From Fluctibacter corallii (lineage in GTDB: Bacteria > Pseudomonadota > Gammaproteobacteria > Enterobacterales > Alteromonadaceae), in the NCBI RefSeq assembly GCF_025751585.1, contig NZ_JAOWKX010000007.1, forward strand, positions 62,001 to 126,000: a stretch of 64,000 bases of DNA. Reading direction: 5' to 3'. This document shows positions 43,738-53,964 of this stretch, piece by piece. Position 1 is the first letter of the stretch. Each line of letters begins with the position of its first letter. The notes beneath the pieces are model-generated. The model was not told where the DNA came from. It made no database searches and was given only the letters and a program-made list of their open reading frames with translations. The translations under genes and the position numbers were made by a program.

Positions 43738-44469
43738 TTGGAGCAATTTGATTTGGAATTATCCCATCCCGTTCTATTTTTACCTGGCACATTATGCGAC
43801 GAACGCATTTGGTTTCCATGCTGGAAGGCGATGTCAATTCATCAACGTGCGTATGTGCCGTTACAGTGGGCTGAATCGCTAGATCAAATGCTTGCCCTAA
43901 CCGATGACAGAGTGAAAGAGTATGGCGCGCCAGCGCATCTAGTCGGATTCTCTATGGGCGGTTACGTTGCACTTGAGTATACATTAGCGAATCCAGACAA
44001 GGTCGCATCGCTAACCTTAATTGGCTACAACGCCGATGGCTTATCAAAAAATGAGATTGCTAGCCGAAATAATATTGTCTCACTCATTGAAAAAGGCATG
44101 TATAAAGGCAGTTCAGAAAGTTATTTACAGCCTTATCTGCATCCTAGCAATCAAGACAACACTAAATTAGTTAGCTATCTAGCTAGCATGAATGACGACT
44201 TAGGCAACGGTGTGCTTAAGGCGCATATCAAAGCGGCGACACCTCGGCCATCGAGGCTGAAAGAACTCACCAATCTTGATGTGCCCGTGCATATCGTAGC
44301 GGCAAGTCATGATCTCATCGCACCACTCAATACGCTTGAGCATATGCACACAATCGCAAAAGACTCTACACTGTCTGTGATTGAGCACTGCGGCCACATG
44401 ATGTTAGTCGAAGCGCCAGATAAAAGCGCTAAGGCAATAGAAGATTTTCTGGCCCAGCGAAATCAATAA
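43738..44469 (+). CDS. Alpha/beta-fold hydrolase
   Basis: A 243-aa hydrolase. Nucleophile elbow [10 protein letters not shown] (Ser about residue 92), acid in ASHDLIAPL and His in [27 protein letters not shown] has the oxyanion loop. The start is a TTG at 43738 with no ideal RBS, so the true start could be a few codons on. Divergent from mutY. Substrate unknown. Confidence 0.82.
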   Translation: MEQFDLELSHPVLFLPGTLCDERIWFPCWKAMSIHQRAYVPLQWAESLDQMLALTDDRVKEYGAPAHLVGFSMGGYVALEYTLANPDKVASLTLIGYNADGLSKNEIASRNNIVSLIEKGMYKGSSESYLQPYLHPSNQDNTKLVSYLASMNDDLGNGVLKAHIKAATPRPSRLKELTNLDVPVHIVAASHDLIAPLNTLEHMHTIAKDSTLSVIEHCGHMMLVEAPDKSAKAIEDFLAQRNQ

Positions 44470-44585
44470 CTTAGCCAGATATTAAGTCAGGCAAAGAACC
44501 ACGCTGCGAAACCTGACTTGCAATGCATATTTGTGGCGGCATAATGCGCAGCAATTTTACAGATTATTCGCGAAGGAACTCTTAA

Positions 44586-45305
44586 ATGGGTCAATATAAA
44601 ACGCAAGAAGAAGCCGAAGCGGCGGGCGTTTATGTAAGAAAAGTCCAAAGCTTTGTGAAGCGAGAAGGTCGCCTAACAAAAGGGCAAGCCAATGCGATTG
44701 AAAACAACTGGTCAGAAATGGGCTTAGAGCACCAAAACGGCTTACTTGATTTCAATCAGGTTTTTGGTCGCACAGCGCCTGTTGTACTCGAAATTGGCTT
44801 TGGTATGGGCAAATCGCTTGTTGAAATGGCTAAAAATGCACCAGATCATGACTATATAGGCATCGAAGTACATCGTCCGGGTGTTGGTGCTTGCTTGATG
44901 GAAGCAGAAGAACAAGGCGTAACAAACTTGCGTGTATTTGAGCACGACGCAGTGGAAGTATTAGCCGATTGCGTGCCTGATTCCAGCTTAGCCAGAGTAC
45001 AGCTGTTCTTTCCTGATCCGTGGCACAAAAAACGTCACCATAAACGCAGAATTGTGCAGCCAGAATTTGTGCAAAAACTTCGTGGTAAGTTGGCAATTGG
45101 CGGCGTATTCCATATGGCCACAGACTGGGAAAACTATGCCGAACATATGTTAGAAGTGATGTCTGACGCAGAGGGTTATCAGAATCAATCAGTCAGCAAT
45201 GACTATGTGCCACGCCCCGATCATCGTCCTCTCACAAAGTTTGAACAACGTGGCCACCGCTTAGGTCATGGTGTTTGGGACTTAATGTTCGAGAGAGTGA
45301 AATAA
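44586..45305 (+). CDS. trmB: tRNA (guanine-N7-)-methyltransferase TrmB
   Basis: A 239-aa protein: [15 protein letters not shown] (SAM site), [31 protein letters not shown] (the TrmB family signature) and [14 protein letters not shown]. Makes m7G46 in tRNA. Its stop overlaps the rsmC start (TAATG). Confidence 0.97.
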   Translation: MGQYKTQEEAEAAGVYVRKVQSFVKREGRLTKGQANAIENNWSEMGLEHQNGLLDFNQVFGRTAPVVLEIGFGMGKSLVEMAKNAPDHDYIGIEVHRPGVGACLMEAEEQGVTNLRVFEHDAVEVLADCVPDSSLARVQLFFPDPWHKKRHHKRRIVQPEFVQKLRGKLAIGGVFHMATDWENYAEHMLEVMSDAEGYQNQSVSNDYVPRPDHRPLTKFEQRGHRLGHGVWDLMFERVK

Positions 45306-46324
45306 TGATGTTATCTGCGCCAAGCCAGGTGCTCGTGAGAAATGCATCACTGTTCAGTGATGGCAAATGGGCTTTAGTCAACGCGGCCGATGCAGCCATC
45401 TTCAATGGGCTGCCTGAGGCATCGCTATGTGGGTTTCATCAGTTCTACGATATTTATGAGCAAGCACAGCAAACAAGTCGATGCGCGCATACGTTCAGCG
45501 CAGACTTTGCCCCAGAGGAACGTCTCGACGGTGCTGTTATATACATGCCAAAGGCGAAAAAGCATGCGGCCATGCTAATTGCGAATATCGCGGCATGTAT
45601 CAAGCCAAACGGCACACTGATGTTGGTAGGCGAGAATAAAAGCGGTATAAAAAGCGCAGCCAAACTGCTTGAATCTGTTGGCTCACAAGTGAATAAGATT
45701 GATTCGGCACGGCATTGCGCGTTGTTCGCCACACAAATTGATAACACCGTAAAGCCTTTTGTTCTGGCCGACTGGGTAAGCGAACAAGGTATCACCTTCA
45801 ATGGCAACTCAATTCAGCTTACCTCGCTTCCCGGTGTATTTAGCCACGGTGAACTAGATGCGGGCACTGCATTATTACTGGAAGAGTTTAGCGCTCAGCC
45901 AGACAAGAACGTGTTAGATTTTGCCTGTGGAAATGGCGTTATTGGTATTTGTATGGCTACGCTAAATCCCTCTATCAATCTAACTATGACCGATGTAAGT
46001 GCTTTAGCTTTGTATTGTGCTGAGCGTTCAGTGGCAGCAAATAACGTAAAAGCGACCATTATTCCTTCTAACGGGCTATCTAATATTGAAGGAAAATTTA
46101 ATCGGGTGTACACCAATCCACCGTTTCATACAGGAATCAAAACCGACTACTCCATCACGGAGAAGTTGATTAAAGGATTGTCTACTCATATGCATAATGA
46201 CGCAAAATTAACGCTTGTTGCCAATCGATTCTTGAAATATCCAGATTTATTAGAGGCAACATTCAAGCATTTTGCTACCATTGCACAGACATCCAAATTC
46301 AGCCTATATCACGCGGTAAAATAA
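45305..46324 (+). CDS. rsmC: 16S rRNA (guanine1207-N2)-methyltransferase RsmC
   Basis: A 339-aa protein with the RsmC two-domain layout: an N-terminal degenerate methyltransferase domain (LVGENKSGIKSAAKLLE, KIDSARHCALF) and a catalytic C-terminal domain (VLDFACGNGVIGICMA; NPPF in VYTNPPFHTG). The ATG at 45305 overlaps the trmB stop by one base, so the pair is coupled. Confidence 0.92.
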   Translation: MMLSAPSQVLVRNASLFSDGKWALVNAADAAIFNGLPEASLCGFHQFYDIYEQAQQTSRCAHTFSADFAPEERLDGAVIYMPKAKKHAAMLIANIAACIKPNGTLMLVGENKSGIKSAAKLLESVGSQVNKIDSARHCALFATQIDNTVKPFVLADWVSEQGITFNGNSIQLTSLPGVFSHGELDAGTALLLEEFSAQPDKNVLDFACGNGVIGICMATLNPSINLTMTDVSALALYCAERSVAANNVKATIIPSNGLSNIEGKFNRVYTNPPFHTGIKTDYSITEKLIKGLSTHMHNDAKLTLVANRFLKYPDLLEATFKHFATIAQTSKFSLYHAVK

Positions 46325-46386
46325 AAATCCAATAAGGAAATACGAGCCAACCGCCTCGTATTAGTAGTAACAAAGGAAACAACCTA

Positions 46387-48336
46387 ATGAGGAAACTCAC
46401 CACTTCACTTGCCTTTTTAGGCATGAGTCTCTTGTCGTCAAACGCTATGGCGGCCGATTTACCAACAAAGGCATTCAGTAGTCTTCCACAATACGGTTCC
46501 GTTAGTTTAAGTGACAGCGGAAGCAAGCTCGCATTCTTAACAAACATCCAAGATGATACGGGCGATGCGGCCACGCTAATGGTCTCTTATGACATGACCA
46601 AGGGCGAAAAAAAGTATCTACTTCATACAGATAACGAAGATGTAAAAATCAATTGGTATGAGTGGGCTAACGAAAATACCATTATCGTTAGTGTGAGATA
46701 CGCGGGGTCACGCTATGGCACAGATACGACGGAAACAAGGCTATTTGCCATTGATATTAACGGCAAAGACGATAAAGTTGAGCCACGACTACTCATTAAG
46801 CCTCGTAGGTCAACGGGTCGTGCAGCAAGTAATCACTTCTCTCAATTCCAAGACAATATCATCAACTTTTTGCGTGACGATCCAGAGCACGTGCTGATTT
46901 CTATTGATCTTGATGAACCACATCTTCCATCAGTTTACAAACTCAACATCTACACCAAGAAGATGCAGCGTGTAGAAAAAGGAAAGCGTAAAATTCGCGA
47001 TTGGACGACTGATCGTCAAGGTAATCTCCGTGCAGGTGAGTCGTTAGATTACAAAAGCGGTGAGGCAAACATTTATGTTCGTAAAAAGCCTGATTCAAAG
47101 TGGCATAAACTGTTTGGCTACAATGCACTCACCGACCCATCGATTGCAGTATCAGGATTTTCGTATGACGGAAATACGATGTACTACACTGCGGTCAAAG
47201 ACGACATGCGCTCATTATTTAAAGTGGATTTAACCACAGAAAAACATGAACTGGTTTTCCATGATCCTGAGATGGATGTGAGCGGTCGACTCATCTATTC
47301 CAAAAAATCAGGTGAAGTCATCGGCTTCTCTCACGCCAATACTGACACTGGACGCATTTATTGGGATGAAGATCGTAATGTTCTGCAACGTTCAATTGAT
47401 GATGCATTGCCTGACACAGACAACTATATCTTTGACTTCAGTAAAGATGAAAACACCTACTTGTTGTATACCGAAAACGACTATACACCAGGAATGTACC
47501 TAATTGGTAAGCGTAAAGAAAAAGCCATCAACGTACTGTTCTCTCAGTATCCTGAGTTGGAGTCACTGCCAGATTATTCTCATGATTTGATCTCCTATAC
47601 AGCACGCGATGGTGTTGAAATTGAAGGTTACTTGAGTAAGCCTCCTGGTACAGAAGGCCCACGTCCGCTTATCTTGTTTCCTCACGGTGGACCTGGAGCA
47701 CGAGAATTTGCGGGCTTTGACTACTGGACATCTTTTTTCCTTAACAAAGGTTATGCTGTATTCCGCCCTAACTTCCGAGGCTCAACGGGATATGGTTACG
47801 AGTTCGCACAACAACAAATGAAAAGTTGGGGCCTGCAAATGCAAGACGACCTCACTGATGCTGTGAACTTTTTGGTTAAAGAAAACGTCGCTAACAAAGA
47901 CAAAGTATGCATTGTAGGCGGCAGTTACGGCGGATATGCTGCTGCAATGGGCATTGCGAAAGAACCTGACCTATTCAAGTGTGCAGTCAGTTTTGCTGGT
48001 GTAGCTGATTTGAAGCGATTAGTGTTTGATGCGCGTGCGTATACGAGCTCAAAGTTTGTTAAAAACCAAATTGGTGATGATTACGATGATTTGGAAGCAC
48101 GTTCTCCTATCAATCATATGGATAAAATTAAAACACCCATATTACTAGTTCATGGAGAAGATGATCGCGTTGTTGATGCAAAACAAAGCCGCTATTTGGC
48201 TGAAGAGCTAGAAAGTAACGATAAGAAGTTCAAGTATGTAGAGCTTGAAAATGGTGATCATTACCTGTCTATTCAACGAAACAGACACCGCTTTTTTGCT
48301 GAAATGGATGCTTTTTTAACAGAACATTTAGACTAG
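46387..48336 (+). CDS. S9-family (prolyl oligopeptidase-like) serine peptidase, exported
   Basis: A 649-aa protein with a signal peptide (ending SSNAMAADL), an N-terminal beta-propeller, and a C-terminal alpha/beta-hydrolase: HGGPGARE oxyanion loop, Ser in GGSYGGYAA, Asp in HGEDDRVVDA, His in ENGDHYLS. This is the acylaminoacyl-peptidase/DPP IV-like group, acting on short peptides in the periplasm. AAAGGAAAC precedes the ATG. Confidence 0.9.
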   Translation: MRKLTTSLAFLGMSLLSSNAMAADLPTKAFSSLPQYGSVSLSDSGSKLAFLTNIQDDTGDAATLMVSYDMTKGEKKYLLHTDNEDVKINWYEWANENTIIVSVRYAGSRYGTDTTETRLFAIDINGKDDKVEPRLLIKPRRSTGRAASNHFSQFQDNIINFLRDDPEHVLISIDLDEPHLPSVYKLNIYTKKMQRVEKGKRKIRDWTTDRQGNLRAGESLDYKSGEANIYVRKKPDSKWHKLFGYNALTDPSIAVSGFSYDGNTMYYTAVKDDMRSLFKVDLTTEKHELVFHDPEMDVSGRLIYSKKSGEVIGFSHANTDTGRIYWDEDRNVLQRSIDDALPDTDNYIFDFSKDENTYLLYTENDYTPGMYLIGKRKEKAINVLFSQYPELESLPDYSHDLISYTARDGVEIEGYLSKPPGTEGPRPLILFPHGGPGAREFAGFDYWTSFFLNKGYAVFRPNFRGSTGYGYEFAQQQMKSWGLQMQDDLTDAVNFLVKENVANKDKVCIVGGSYGGYAAAMGIAKEPDLFKCAVSFAGVADLKRLVFDARAYTSSKFVKNQIGDDYDDLEARSPINHMDKIKTPILLVHGEDDRVVDAKQSRYLAEELESNDKKFKYVELENGDHYLSIQRNRHRFFAEMDAFLTEHLD

Positions 48337-48360
48337 CACCGTCTAGAAAATCATAAGTTA

Positions 48361-48392
48361 GTATCGCACTTTGCGAGTACAAGGTGCGATAC
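48361..48392. terminator. Stem-loop after the S9 peptidase gene
   Basis: Perfect 9-bp stem GTATCGCAC/GTGCGATAC with a 14-nt loop and no immediate T-run (T-rich only about 25 nt later). Possibly a terminator or mRNA 3' stabiliser. Confidence 0.4.
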
Positions 48393-48485
48393 AACTAATT
48401 AATTTATTGATTTTTTTGAAACTTTTTTCTGACATAGATCGACTCTATTTGTTTAAATAGAATAATCAATGTCAGGAGAACGTTT

Positions 48486-49685
48486 GTGCTTAACAAAAAC
48501 CTCATTACCTACATCCCCCTGTTACTTTTAGCCGCTATATCTGACTCTGTGTATGCTGCGCCCCACCAGCACAACCTCTGTGCCACTGAGGATATCTCCA
48601 CAGCGATAAAGTCCACTATAGCGTCCATTCAGAAAGACTATGATTTACCCTCGTTTTCTTTAGCACTTGGTCTGAATAACGATTTGCTCTTCGCTGATGC
48701 TATTGGCTATGCCAACATCCAGAAAAAGATTCCCGCAACGCCGACAACTCGCTACTCTGTTGGCAGTGTCGCTAAACCGATGACCGGCATTGCCCTTGCG
48801 ACATTGCTAGACGATGACGTCATGCAGCTTGATGCGCCGATTGCAAGCTATTTACCTAATTATCCTGAGCATGCACATGCTGTCACCTTTAAACAGCTAG
48901 CCTCCCATACGTCGGGCATTGGCAGGCCTTGGGATATTCGCCAAACGCTAGAATTTGATAAACCACGCGACTTCAGTACGCCAATGGATGTGCTGCCGTT
49001 TTTTAAAGATGAGCCATTATGGTTTTCACCTGGTAGTGATTTTCAATATACATCAATGGGTTATGTGTTGCTGTCCGCTGCGATGGAAGCAGCCGCTAAA
49101 CAGCCTTATATGGAGATTATGCAAGCAAGTTGGACGCAATTAGGCATGCATAATACCGCCCTCGATGACAGTATTCACAGTAATGAAAAAGAAGCGACCT
49201 ATTACACGAAAAAAGACGATAAAGGCCACTTTGTTCCAGCCATAACCCCTCGCGACCGCAGTTTTTTATTTGGTGGTGGCGGGTTTATTTCTACCCCTTC
49301 CGACCTGATTAAACTGACTCGAGCGCTTTCTACCGATACACTACTCTCAAAAAATGCAGTTAAGCAAGTCACGACCCCAGTAACGCTAAACAATGGTGAG
49401 GTCAACAAGCAGTTTTACGGCCTCGGATGGCGCATTCAAACGTCTAAAACCTTTTCAATTAATGGTAAGCCTGTCAACATTGTTCATCATGGAGGCGTCA
49501 TGGGCGGAGCTTCTACTGCGTTTGTTCTGCTTATGCCTGATTACGATGCTTCTGTTGCTTATGCCACCAATCACGTACCTGAAAACCACGGAAAAATGCG
49601 CAGTGAAGTCGGCAAACTGTTAGCAAGAATTGTCGAAAAGCAACACAAAAGTTGCACTGACATCACCGCCAACGCTAAGCTATAA
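48486..49685 (+). CDS. Serine hydrolase of the beta-lactamase fold, second copy
   Basis: A 399-aa exported protein. SxxK in VGSVAKPMTG, YxS in FQYTSMGYVL and HHGGVMGGAS in the KTG position. GTG start with GGAG 8 nt upstream, followed by a signal peptide (PLLLLAAISDSVYAAP). Same family as the gene at 372-1532 but only loosely alike. Likely a D-aminopeptidase- or esterase-like enzyme; beta-lactamase activity should not be assumed. Confidence 0.85.
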   Translation: MLNKNLITYIPLLLLAAISDSVYAAPHQHNLCATEDISTAIKSTIASIQKDYDLPSFSLALGLNNDLLFADAIGYANIQKKIPATPTTRYSVGSVAKPMTGIALATLLDDDVMQLDAPIASYLPNYPEHAHAVTFKQLASHTSGIGRPWDIRQTLEFDKPRDFSTPMDVLPFFKDEPLWFSPGSDFQYTSMGYVLLSAAMEAAAKQPYMEIMQASWTQLGMHNTALDDSIHSNEKEATYYTKKDDKGHFVPAITPRDRSFLFGGGGFISTPSDLIKLTRALSTDTLLSKNAVKQVTTPVTLNNGEVNKQFYGLGWRIQTSKTFSINGKPVNIVHHGGVMGGASTAFVLLMPDYDASVAYATNHVPENHGKMRSEVGKLLARIVEKQHKSCTDITANAKL

Positions 49686-49718
49686 CGCAGGCCGCGCCAC
49701 AGTGAAAAAGGAAAGGCA

Positions 49719-51158
49719 GTGAAGATACTATTTGTAGTTTCTGAGGTGGAAGATCTTGCAAAAACAGGCGGATTAGCTGATGTAGCCAAAGCCTTGCCCA
49801 TCGCATTAAAGAAAATGGGCCACGACGTACGTATCGTAAAGCCACTGTATAAATCCGTTGCAGAAAAACACACCTTAAATACGATTGTCGATAACGCCCA
49901 TATTGATGCCCATGACAAGCGCTATACCTTCGCGATAAAGACGTTATCTTTGCAAGATGTTCCGGTTTACTGCGTTGATTATCCTGACTACTTCTATCGA
50001 GACGGATTATATTCCGATGGCTACCACGCCTATGGCGATAATGCTGAGCGCTTCGCCTTTTTCTCTGCCGCTGCCATGCATGTAGCAAGACACATCGATT
50101 TTGCACCAGACATTGTTCACTGTAACGACTGGCACACGGCACTTACACCATATTTTATGCAGCAAGATACGTCTGGTTTTTTTCAGCACACGAGAAGTGT
50201 ATTAACGATCCACAATGGCGCATTTCAAGGTAACTATCCTCTTAGAGATATTCCTTTTTTACAGCCCCATTTGCATTTACACAGCCACAGCGAAAGTGGT
50301 TATCTGAACTTTCTTAAAATAGGCATTCGTTACGCCACTAAAATCAATGCCGTAAGCCCTAACTATGCCCATGAATTGCTAACACCTTTAGGTTCACATA
50401 ACTTATACAATGACTTTCAGGCCAGAAAACAAGATATTTCAGGCATTCTAAATGGATGTGACTACAGGCAATGGGACCCAACCAATGACACCTATCTGCC
50501 CGCCCACTACACGCCTGAGAACCTTGATGGCAAACGCATGTGCAAGCAAACCCTTCAAGCACAGGTAGGTTTACCGCAAAAATCTGATGTGCCGCTGCTG
50601 GGTATGGTTTGTCGATTAACCGAGCAAAAAGGGTTTGGCTATTTACTTCCAATTTTAAATAATCTACTTCAGCATAATGTTCAGTTGTTAATTGTCGGTA
50701 CAGGTGATCCTTCTATCAGCGACGCACTTGCCGCGCATGCAGAACAACACCCTGATAAATTTAAGTTTAAGGAAGACTTTAGCCCAGCGATTGCCCATTT
50801 GTTGGAAGCGGGGTGCGACTTCTTTTTGATGCCATCATTATTTGAGCCGTGTGGCTTAAACCAGATGTACAGCCTTGCATATGGCACATTGCCCATTGTT
50901 AGAGCAGTCGGGGGCCTGAAAGATACAGTGATTGATTTGCAGGAGCGTCCCGATGAGGCGACCGGTTTTGTATTTGAACACCCAGACAGTTCCGCCTTTT
51001 TAAATTGTTTACGCCGCGCACTCTTGTTTTATTATGAAGCGCCAGAGCAACTGCAAGCCATGCGCATTCGCGCCATGAAAACACGCTTTACATGGGAAAG
51101 CTCCGCGCTGGACTACCAGACCCTGTATGAAAACTGTCTGACCCATGTACCTATTTGA
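49719..51158 (+). CDS. glgA: Glycogen synthase GlgA (ADP-glucose type)
   Basis: A 479-aa GT5 glycosyltransferase. N-terminal KTGGLADV (ADP-glucose site), HCNDWHTAL, and the C-terminal PSLFEPCGLNQMYSLAYGTL (E-x7-E motif) and VRAVGGLKDTV. GTG start with GAAAGG upstream. It stands alone: no glgC, glgB or glgP within the window, unlike typical glg operons. Confidence 0.94.
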   Translation: MKILFVVSEVEDLAKTGGLADVAKALPIALKKMGHDVRIVKPLYKSVAEKHTLNTIVDNAHIDAHDKRYTFAIKTLSLQDVPVYCVDYPDYFYRDGLYSDGYHAYGDNAERFAFFSAAAMHVARHIDFAPDIVHCNDWHTALTPYFMQQDTSGFFQHTRSVLTIHNGAFQGNYPLRDIPFLQPHLHLHSHSESGYLNFLKIGIRYATKINAVSPNYAHELLTPLGSHNLYNDFQARKQDISGILNGCDYRQWDPTNDTYLPAHYTPENLDGKRMCKQTLQAQVGLPQKSDVPLLGMVCRLTEQKGFGYLLPILNNLLQHNVQLLIVGTGDPSISDALAAHAEQHPDKFKFKEDFSPAIAHLLEAGCDFFLMPSLFEPCGLNQMYSLAYGTLPIVRAVGGLKDTVIDLQERPDEATGFVFEHPDSSAFLNCLRRALLFYYEAPEQLQAMRIRAMKTRFTWESSALDYQTLYENCLTHVPI

Positions 51159-51191
51159 TATTAGTGTTTGCAGAAAATAACGGAGATCCCT

Positions 51192-51500
51192 TTGAGAGTT
51201 TTGATTTCACTACTGTTGTTACCCAGTATTACATTTGCGCAAATGCCAGAGAATTGCCTTGAGCTGCCAGAACGAAGTGACGTTTGTCCTCATCTTGTTT
51301 ATAAAAAATCGCCTGTAGATGTTAACGTCGTTAATGTAAAAGCGGGCGACATGGTGTGCATTTGTATGGCCGATTTTACTGAGATTCGTTTACCCGCAGA
51401 TTCTCGCCAGAAGCAAATAGAACAGCAAGTTGCGCTCAGTCGCTCGGCCTCTAAGCTGGGTATGAAACCCGAAGACTTGATTAAGCTGATTCGAGAATAA
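51192..51500 (+). CDS. Small secreted hypothetical protein
   Basis: About 102 aa with a signal peptide (VLISLLLLPSITFAQ) and a mature domain with four cysteines (ENCLELPERSDVC, MVCICMADF). The TTG at 51192 is chosen because CGGAG lies 7-8 nt upstream; a longer TTG frame opens at 51168. It follows glgA by about 30 nt. Family unrecognised. Confidence 0.6.
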   Translation: MRVLISLLLLPSITFAQMPENCLELPERSDVCPHLVYKKSPVDVNVVNVKAGDMVCICMADFTEIRLPADSRQKQIEQQVALSRSASKLGMKPEDLIKLIRE

Positions 51501-51508
51501 GCCATAAT

Positions 51509-51928
51509 TTAAGTATATTGGCAACGAGGTGAGAAGCGCCCTAGGTATTCTGCATAGTGCCTTGGCATTAAAACGGGCAGTAACCACAAGCCATCGTTTT
51601 CAATCCAGTAAATGGCATTTTGCTCAACATCTTTTGCGAGATTGATGGCTTCAGATTGCGTCAGCAGTATCGCCAAACTGGGTTCGTAATACGTAAAATC
51701 GCGGTTACCAGCTAGCAATGACACCGCCTTCCACTCCCGCAACTGAACCCTTTCTTGCAACTGAATTTGATGACGCAGATTGCTTGTTTGCGGCAAGGGA
51801 ATCGAACGGGGATTGTACGCTGTGACAATCGAGAACGCAGACCACTTAACAGGTGTATTCAACCTAAAATAAATGTCTCGGTATGCTGATAGAAGTGAGG
51901 CATGTTCAGACAGAGATTTCTTAGTCAC
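51509..51928 (-). CDS. DUF3293 family protein
   Basis: A 139-aa soluble protein with FSIVTAYNPRSIPLP, NLRHQIQLQERV and YYEPSLAILL, which fit DUF3293 (function unknown, common in gammaproteobacteria and cyanobacteria). Convergent with the previous gene and divergent from the kinase. Confidence 0.7.
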   Translation of the reverse strand: MTKKSLSEHASLLSAYRDIYFRLNTPVKWSAFSIVTAYNPRSIPLPQTSNLRHQIQLQERVQLREWKAVSLLAGNRDFTYYEPSLAILLTQSEAINLAKDVEQNAIYWIENDGLWLLPVLMPRHYAEYLGRFSPRCQYT

Positions 51929-52015
51929 CGTTGAGAATCTTGTTTCCTTTTCGTCCAGTTTATACCACTATTGTTAAATACAGTGTAATAATAAGAATAT
52001 GACAATACGCACTTA

Positions 52016-53659
52016 ATGTCAGGAAACACTAATATTTACTCGATTAAGAATCTCTTCATTACGGTAGTGATGGCGATTACCGCCTTTGCGTTGGCAGTAG
52101 CATCTGCTATTTCTCTGTATTTGCAGATCAACAACTATAAAAAGGAGTTGGTGCAAGATGTACGCACATACTCCGAACTTATTAGCATTAACGCCACCAA
52201 CTCCATTATCGCTGAAGACAGTTTTAAAGAAGAAGAGAACCTCAAAGCGCTCGCAGTAAACGACGAGATCTTCAATGTGCACATTTATAATTTGGATACA
52301 GATGGTTCTCCCATGTTTTTCTCCAGCTTTAACAAACCGGGCATCGCACCGGTTGTGCCACAACTGAGTCGAATTGAGGAGCTTTCGGAGCCCAAATTGG
52401 AAGATGACTTCATGGAGATCATTTGGCCTATACGCCAAAGCGGGGCACTAATAGGCTACACCTATATTCGCTACTCGGCACAAGGCTTGGTTGACTTAAT
52501 TACTCAGGCCATTGCGATTACCCTTACCGTGACCATTATTGCGCTGGCAGTGTGTTTCTTTTTAATACTCAAATTGCAAAAAACACTGACAAAGCCGATC
52601 GATTCATTGATTAACATTGTTCAGCGTGTATCTCGTCAGCGGGATTACTCTCTTCGTGCAGACGCGTCTAATCTTCGAGAGTTTTCTTTGCTTGCAGAAT
52701 CTTTCAACGAGCTTCTCAGCCGCACACATGAGTACATGCTAGGGCAAAACGCAGCCGAGGAAGAGCAACGCAAATTACAGGCCAGCCTCGAAGAAAAAGT
52801 TAACCAACGCACCGTCGCCCTGAAAGAGGCAAATCAGGAATTAATACAAACGCTAGAAAAGCTTCATCAATTTCAGCGCCAACTGGTGCAAAATGAAAAA
52901 ATGGCTTCTCTTGGCGACATGGTTGCGGGCGTTGCGCATGAAGTCAACACGCCAATTGGCTTGGGTGTAACAGCCTCTACAATGATGCTCGATCGCCTTG
53001 AGCAGCTCACGAAAGAGTTTGAATCAAAAACCCTCAAAGCCAGCTCGTTGGAAAAATTCATCGGAGAAGGCAAAGAGAATCTCAATATTATTTATCGCAA
53101 CTTGAATCGCGCTGCTGAGCTTATTTCATCCTTTAAACAAGTTGCCGTTGATCAATCATCAGAGACCAGTCGCGTGTTCTCTTTCGGCCAGCTAATGGAT
53201 GAAATTTTACTGTCACTTCGTCCTAAGCTGAAAAAGGAAAAACACCATATCAATGTAAAATGCGATAGCGATTTATATATCGAGAGTAAAGCAGGCCCGA
53301 TTAACCAAATCATGATTAACCTGATCATGAACTCAGTCATCCACGGTTTTGAATTTATGGACTCTGGCGAGATTGATATCGATGTATCGTTAATAGACGA
53401 TAACAAACTCAAACTCATATACAAAGACAACGGCAAAGGCATTCCGGAACATTTGCGCAAACGCATTTTCGATCCCTTCGTCACAACCAAGCGCGGGCAA
53501 GGTGGCAGTGGCTTGGGGATGCATTTGGTTTATAACTTGGTAACACAAGCCCTCAATGGTTCAATTTCAATCAATAGCCAGGAAGGAAGCGGCGTTGAGT
53601 TTCAGATTATTTTCCCAGTAAAACGACTTGACGCAGAAAGCGCAGTGAAACGTGGGTAG
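52016..53659 (+). CDS. Membrane sensor histidine kinase
   Basis: A 547-aa kinase. TM1 at about 12-32, a periplasmic CHASE8-like sensor domain (YSELISINATNSIIAEDSF), TM2 at about 162-185, HAMP, a coiled coil, the H-box VAGVAHEVNTPIGLG (His about 306), N-box QIMINLIMNSVIHG, and G-boxes DNGKGIPEH and GGSGLGMHLVYNL. No receiver or Hpt domain, so it is not ArcB-like. It stands about 300 nt upstream of arcA on the same strand; whether they are partners is unknown. Confidence 0.88.
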   Translation: MSGNTNIYSIKNLFITVVMAITAFALAVASAISLYLQINNYKKELVQDVRTYSELISINATNSIIAEDSFKEEENLKALAVNDEIFNVHIYNLDTDGSPMFFSSFNKPGIAPVVPQLSRIEELSEPKLEDDFMEIIWPIRQSGALIGYTYIRYSAQGLVDLITQAIAITLTVTIIALAVCFFLILKLQKTLTKPIDSLINIVQRVSRQRDYSLRADASNLREFSLLAESFNELLSRTHEYMLGQNAAEEEQRKLQASLEEKVNQRTVALKEANQELIQTLEKLHQFQRQLVQNEKMASLGDMVAGVAHEVNTPIGLGVTASTMMLDRLEQLTKEFESKTLKASSLEKFIGEGKENLNIIYRNLNRAAELISSFKQVAVDQSSETSRVFSFGQLMDEILLSLRPKLKKEKHHINVKCDSDLYIESKAGPINQIMINLIMNSVIHGFEFMDSGEIDIDVSLIDDNKLKLIYKDNGKGIPEHLRKRIFDPFVTTKRGQGGSGLGMHLVYNLVTQALNGSISINSQEGSGVEFQIIFPVKRLDAESAVKRG

Positions 53660-53964
53660 TGGTTGTGTGTTGTTGGTAATAAAGTTACGTGATGCAATTG
53701 AACTTATCACAATCAGTTAACCTCCAAATAATTGATAATTCCCTGTTATCACGTGAAAAATAATATAAAATAGCAATTGTAATTCGCAGATACATCCCAA
53801 CCTTGTATTACAATTACCATTCGCTATGTTTAAATTTACTTAACACGTTGTGTAATTTTTCTACTTAGCTAAAGTACAAGTACACAGTAGCGAATAGAGA
53901 CAGGCTTGCCCCGATGCAGGTCGGTTAAATTGTTGATTTTACGTTTAAAGATAGTGTGAACACC
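53660..53964. promoter_or_regulatory. Intergenic region upstream of arcA
   Basis: About 300 nt, AT-rich, without a gene. It must hold the arcA promoter(s), but no unambiguous -35/-10 pair or terminator for the kinase gene could be picked out by eye. Confidence 0.35.
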
